From an uncultured Bacilli bacterium (GTDB lineage: Bacteria; Bacillota_I; Bacilli_A; RF39; UBA660): 64,000 bases of DNA. This document shows, in pieces, positions 61,160 to 64,000 of the stretch (positions within the stretch are counted from its first letter, which is position 1; each line of letters begins with the position of its first letter). The stretch spans positions 310,001 to 374,000 of the forward strand of contig CAKORJ010000001.1 in NCBI GenBank assembly GCA_934101575.1. The letters run 5' to 3'. The notes beneath the pieces were generated by a model. That model was not told where the DNA came from, searched no databases, and saw only the letters and a list, made by a program, of their open reading frames with translations. Made by a program: the position numbers and the translations under genes.

Positions 61160-62161
61160 TTATTTATCTTTTATCTGTTTTATTTCGTCTTTAATATCTG
61201 GAGTTCCGTTTTCATAAATTATATTGTTTAGAGTACCTGTATGAGATTTAGTTTCATATAATTTATATGTTGTTGGTTTTAAATTATCTTTTGTTAGGAG
61301 TAAGGCATTGCAATTTATATTTGATACAAAGGATAATATTTCTTTTTTATTTTTATTTTTATCTGTTATTGTTATTATATGGTTTTTCTTTATAGTTTTT
61401 TCTGTTTTTAGTGATATTATTTTTTGGTTTGTTTTGGGATTTAGTTTTAATTTTTGGCTGGATAAAATTAATAATAGCCCTTCTTCTACTTTATATTCAT
61501 TTGTTATGTCTAATGGTTCTGTGTTACCTGTTGTTGCTACTATGTTATTACCTTGATTTATGTTTAAGGTATTTGATTTTATACCTTTATTACTTTCTAT
61601 ATATAAGTTTGTTTGTTTTATGTTTAGATTGTTTGTTTTTATTCCTAGATTTGTTTGTTTTATACTTATATTCTTAGTTTTTATTAGTAGATCTTTTTTT
61701 GTATTTATTCCTGTTTGATTATTTGTATCTCCTGCTATTTCTAGGGTTCCTTCTCCTTCTATTACCATGTTTGAATTTGATTTTATTATGTCTTTTGAAC
61801 TTGTACTTGATAAAGAGTTGGTTGTGTTCTTTAAGCTTTCTAATGTTACACTTTTGGCGTTTTTTATTTTTATTGCTGGTTTGTTTTGTGATTCTATTAC
61901 TAAATTATCTAATTTTATTACTATTTTTTTATTTTTGGCATTTACTATTATGCTATTTGTGGTTGCTCCGGTTAGGGTATATGTTCCTTCTTTTGTTATT
62001 TTGTAATCTTTTTTATATTTACTTATATCTGTACTAGTTGGACTACTACTTAATTTAGTCATTGTATTACTATTGGCACTTTCTTTTTGATTTAGATATA
62101 TTTTTGCAGATGTAAATATAATTATGAATAGTATTAAGATTATTACTTTTTTTCTTGTCAT
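61160..62161 (-). CDS. DUF4353-like carbohydrate-binding surface protein
   Basis: A 333-residue protein: signal anchor at ~1-20 (VIILILFIIIFTSAKIYL), then a beta-helix-like domain with the DUF4353 pattern: ITKEGTYTLTGATTNSIIVNAKNKKIVIKLDNLVI, NKPAIKIKNAKSVTLES and short repeats NISIKQTNLGIKTNNLNIKQTNLYI. Related domains in Clostridium thermocellum bind acidic polysaccharide. It is probably on the cell surface. I start at ATG 62161 with AAGGTGA, not at an upstream ATG at 62188. Confidence 0.82.
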   Translation of the reverse strand: MTRKKVIILILFIIIFTSAKIYLNQKESANSNTMTKLSSSPTSTDISKYKKDYKITKEGTYTLTGATTNSIIVNAKNKKIVIKLDNLVIESQNKPAIKIKNAKSVTLESLKNTTNSLSSTSSKDIIKSNSNMVIEGEGTLEIAGDTNNQTGINTKKDLLIKTKNISIKQTNLGIKTNNLNIKQTNLYIESNKGIKSNTLNINQGNNIVATTGNTEPLDITNEYKVEEGLLLILSSQKLKLNPKTNQKIISLKTEKTIKKNHIITITDKNKNKKEILSFVSNINCNALLLTKDNLKPTTYKLYETKSHTGTLNNIIYENGTPDIKDEIKQIKDK

Positions 62162-62234
62162 TATTTCACCTTCAGTTATATGGTACACTTGTTATTTGAT
62201 GAGAATGTGAAATTTATTTGTTTTTTTGCAAAAT

Positions 62235-62263
62235 AAAAGCATCTGTTTTGATCAAATGCTTTT
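62235..62263 (-). terminator. Terminator after ssb
   Basis: An AAAAGCAT/ATGCTTTT stem, extended by a TTTGATCAAA inner palindrome, followed by T-rich sequence on the minus strand 6 bp after the ssb stop. Confidence 0.7.
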
Positions 62264-62268
62264 TGCTT

Positions 62269-62595
62269 TTAGTTTTTGTTATTTGAGGATAAAAAAGTTA
62301 CTCTTTCTGCTATTACTTTTGTTTCATATCTTTTTTCTCCATCTTTTTCATAGGTATTTGATTCAAGTCTTCCTTTTACTCCGACTATATCTCCTTTTTT
62401 GCAGTATTCTTTGGTATTTGTAGCCATTAGTTGCCATAAAGTGCAATCTATAAAATCTGTTTCATACTCGCCATTTACATTTTTATAACTTCTTGGTATT
62501 GCTAGTGTTATGTATGAATATGTTTTATTGTTTTTTGCTTTTTTTACTTCTGGGTCTCTTACTAATCTTCCTACTAATACTATTTGATTAAGCAT
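62269..62595 (-). CDS. ssb: Single-stranded DNA-binding protein, short form
   Basis: A 108-residue SSB: OB fold with MLNQIVLVGRLVRDPEVKK, TYSYITLAIPRSYK, DFIDCTLWQLMATNTKEYCKKGDIVGVKGRLESNTYEKDGEKRYETKVIAERVTFL. The acidic C-terminal tail (DDDIPF) that recruits repair proteins is missing, as in the short SsbB paralog of Bacillus. A full-length SSB is probably encoded elsewhere. Strong AGGAGGTGA box. Confidence 0.95.
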   Translation of the reverse strand: MLNQIVLVGRLVRDPEVKKAKNNKTYSYITLAIPRSYKNVNGEYETDFIDCTLWQLMATNTKEYCKKGDIVGVKGRLESNTYEKDGEKRYETKVIAERVTFLSSNNKN

Positions 62596-62687
62596 GTACT
62601 CACCTCCTTTATTTAACTATAAAGATTATAGAGTTTTGTTTCAAATCGCTCTTTTTGATATTTAGGAGTATTTGATTAATAAAATAA

Positions 62688-62713
62688 AAAAAATTCCATT
62701 TAAGGAATTTTTT
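62688..62713 (-). terminator. Terminator after sufB
   Basis: An AAAAAATTCC/GGAATTTTTT stem (10 bp) with a 6-nt loop lies 55 bp after the sufB stop. Confidence 0.75.
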
Positions 62714-62768
62714 GTTTTAGTTCTTTTTATTATTTTCTTTTGTTGTGTTTGATAGTTTTTTGTTTTTT

Positions 62769-64000
62769 TTAGATATTTTGTTTTAGAAGTTGATTTAACT
62801 CTACAGCATATTCCATTGGTAATTCTTTTTTAAATTCTTCTGTAAAGCCTAATACTACTAGATCTATTGCTTCTTCTTCTGATAGTCCCCTAGACATTAA
62901 ATAGAATAGTTTTTCTTCACTTATTTTTGATACTGTTGCTTCGTGTTCGATATTGCTTTTTTTGTTTTTTACTGTGTCTATTGGGAAGGCGTCACTACTT
63001 GATTTTTCATCTAATATAAGAGTATCACATTTTACTATACTTGATGAGTTATCTGCTTCTTTTTCTATTCTTATTTCTCCTCTAAAATCTGCTTTTCCTC
63101 CACATTTTGCTATGCTTTTAGAAATGATACTGCTTTCGGTATTCTTTCCTACATGAATCATTCTTGCTCCACTATCTTGATGCTGATTAGTGGTTGCTAC
63201 ACTTATTGTTATGCATGTTCCTTTTGAGTTATCTCCTTTTAATACACAACAGGGATATTTCATTGTTTTTTTTGATCCTATGTTACCATCAATCCATTCC
63301 ATTGTTCCATTTTCTTCGACTAATGCTCTTTTTGTTACTAAGTTGTAGACATTTGTAGCCCAGTTTTGGATTGTTGAGTATCTACATTTACTATTTTTTC
63401 CTACGTAAATTTCTACTACTGCGGCATGTAAGTTTGAGGTTGAATAACTTTTTGCTGTACATCCTTCGACATAGTGAAGACTACTGTTATCATCTACTAT
63501 TATTAGAGTTCTTTCGAATTGTCCTAGGTCTTTACTATTTATTCTAAAATAGCTTTGAAGTGGTCTATCTAGTTTTGTGTTTTTTGGTATATAGATAAAA
63601 CTTCCTCCAGAGAATACGGCACTATTTAATGCTGTAAACTTATTTTCTTCTGGCTTTACTATTTTACTAAAGTATTTATCTATTAAATCTCTGTGGTTTT
63701 TAAAAGCTTGCTCTATTGAAGTAAATATTACATTTTTTTCTTTTAATTCTTCTAACATATTGTGATATATTACTTCGCTTTGATATTGTACTCCTATTCC
63801 ATCTAAATATTGTTCTGATGATATTACTCCTAGATTATCTAATTCTTGTTTTGTTTCGTTTTCTATACTATTCCAGTTATCTGTTAGACTATCATCACTT
63901 GTTTGATAATAATTTATGTTATCAAAGTCTAAGTTTATTTCAGGTCCAAACTTTGGAAGTGGTATTTCTTTGAACTTTTCATATGAGTTTAATCTAAAGT
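62769..64000 (-). CDS. sufB: Fe-S cluster assembly protein SufB, N-terminus beyond window
   Basis: The frame stays open to the right edge, about 410 residues; the start lies outside. An ATG at 63758 is internal, because in-frame upstream codons read LPKFGPEINLDF and LGVISSEQYLDGIGVQYQSEVIYHN, matching normal SufB. The SufBD core is complete: SAVFSGGSFIYIPKNTKLDRPLQSYFRIN, VEGCTAKSYSTSNLHAAVVEIYVG, and the C-terminal SRGLSEEEAIDLVVLGF. With SufC and SufD it builds Fe-S clusters, which PFOR and NrdG need. Other suf genes are probably just upstream. Confidence 0.95.
   Translation of the reverse strand, partial: FRLNSYEKFKEIPLPKFGPEINLDFDNINYYQTSDDSLTDNWNSIENETKQELDNLGVISSEQYLDGIGVQYQSEVIYHNMLEELKEKNVIFTSIEQAFKNHRDLIDKYFSKIVKPEENKFTALNSAVFSGGSFIYIPKNTKLDRPLQSYFRINSKDLGQFERTLIIVDDNSSLHYVEGCTAKSYSTSNLHAAVVEIYVGKNSKCRYSTIQNWATNVYNLVTKRALVEENGTMEWIDGNIGSKKTMKYPCCVLKGDNSKGTCITISVATTNQHQDSGARMIHVGKNTESSIISKSIAKCGGKADFRGEIRIEKEADNSSSIVKCDTLILDEKSSSDAFPIDTVKNKKSNIEHEATVSKISEEKLFYLMSRGLSEEEAIDLVVLGFTEEFKKELPMEYAVELNQLLKQNI

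Noticed and set aside
62769..63758. SufB as a short 329-residue protein
   Set aside because: Upstream in-frame codons match the normal SufB N-terminal region up to the window edge, so the gene is cut by the window and not truncated.
1..64000. Diversity-generating reverse transcriptase, restriction-modification, toxin-antitoxin or CRISPR-Cas systems
   Set aside because: I looked for their motifs (Y-x-D-D reverse transcriptase, methylase N-P-P-Y, Cas1-like) among the coding regions and found none.

Overview
The window is 64 kb of very AT-rich DNA (mostly below 30% G+C by eye) from a low-GC Gram-positive bacterium that uses the standard genetic code (TGA is a stop, for example in nrdG). Pyruvate:ferredoxin oxidoreductase, the class III anaerobic ribonucleotide reductase and the SUF system point to an anaerobe. 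SspI, SpoVS, a YjcZ-like peptide and a T-box argS leader point to the Bacilli/Firmicutes side. My inference is an uncultured gut Bacilli lineage (RF39- or Erysipelotrichales-like); nothing in the window fixes the taxon.

Nearly all genes lie on the minus strand, so the window is probably within one replichore. The plus-strand exceptions are small or self-contained units: sspI, a DUF4116-like peptide, an IMPACT/YigZ protein, two XRE regulators, a YjcZ-like peptide, two tRNAs, one orphan and rpsD.

Layout. 1-9.1 kb: DUF2207 and LemA membrane proteins, DUF1653, sspI, a leucine-rich-repeat surface protein, the nrdD-nrdG-Smr operon, a DUF368 transporter and spoVS. 9.1-14.8 kb: unknown membrane and kinase-like proteins, then a tightly packed set of phosphoanhydride enzymes (pyrophosphatase-like, CYTH-like, P-loop kinase-like, three NUDIX) ending in an SDR dehydrogenase. 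14.9-23.4 kb: an M16 peptidase pair, deoD, ftsK/spoIIIE, an FxLYD protein, uvrC, and yigZ on a divergent promoter. 23.4-33.2 kb: accessory genes, namely a DUF4116 repeat protein, a sortase-type surface protein, PrsW and zinc-ribbon membrane proteins, a large XRE regulator with a 35-bp palindrome, and a 952-residue mosaic adhesin-like protein. 33.3-42.9 kb: T-box-controlled argS, a HerA-like ATPase, an Rpn-family nuclease, rseP, cdsA and a P-type ATPase. 43-48 kb: a surface protein whose reading frame is interrupted at a run of 11 G, two AbrB-like regulators, a tandem XRE regulator, DUF192, tRNA-Met, tRNA-Leu and an orphan. 48-64 kb: ddl, miaA, rpsD with its leader, an MBOAT/DHHW O-acylation pair, a cysteine desulfurase-thioredoxin-CcdA operon, nifJ, an unknown coiled-coil protein, a DUF4353 surface protein, a short ssb, and sufB running off the right edge.

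The most notable locus is 43007-44550. It is a signal-anchored surface protein with a formylglycine-generating-enzyme/C-type-lectin-like C-terminus. A G11 run near the start codon puts the gene out of frame here, and 12 G would restore the full frame, which is the signature of phase variation. The last ~140 bp of the gene are about 49% G+C in a <30% background and look like a lectin-fold variable region.
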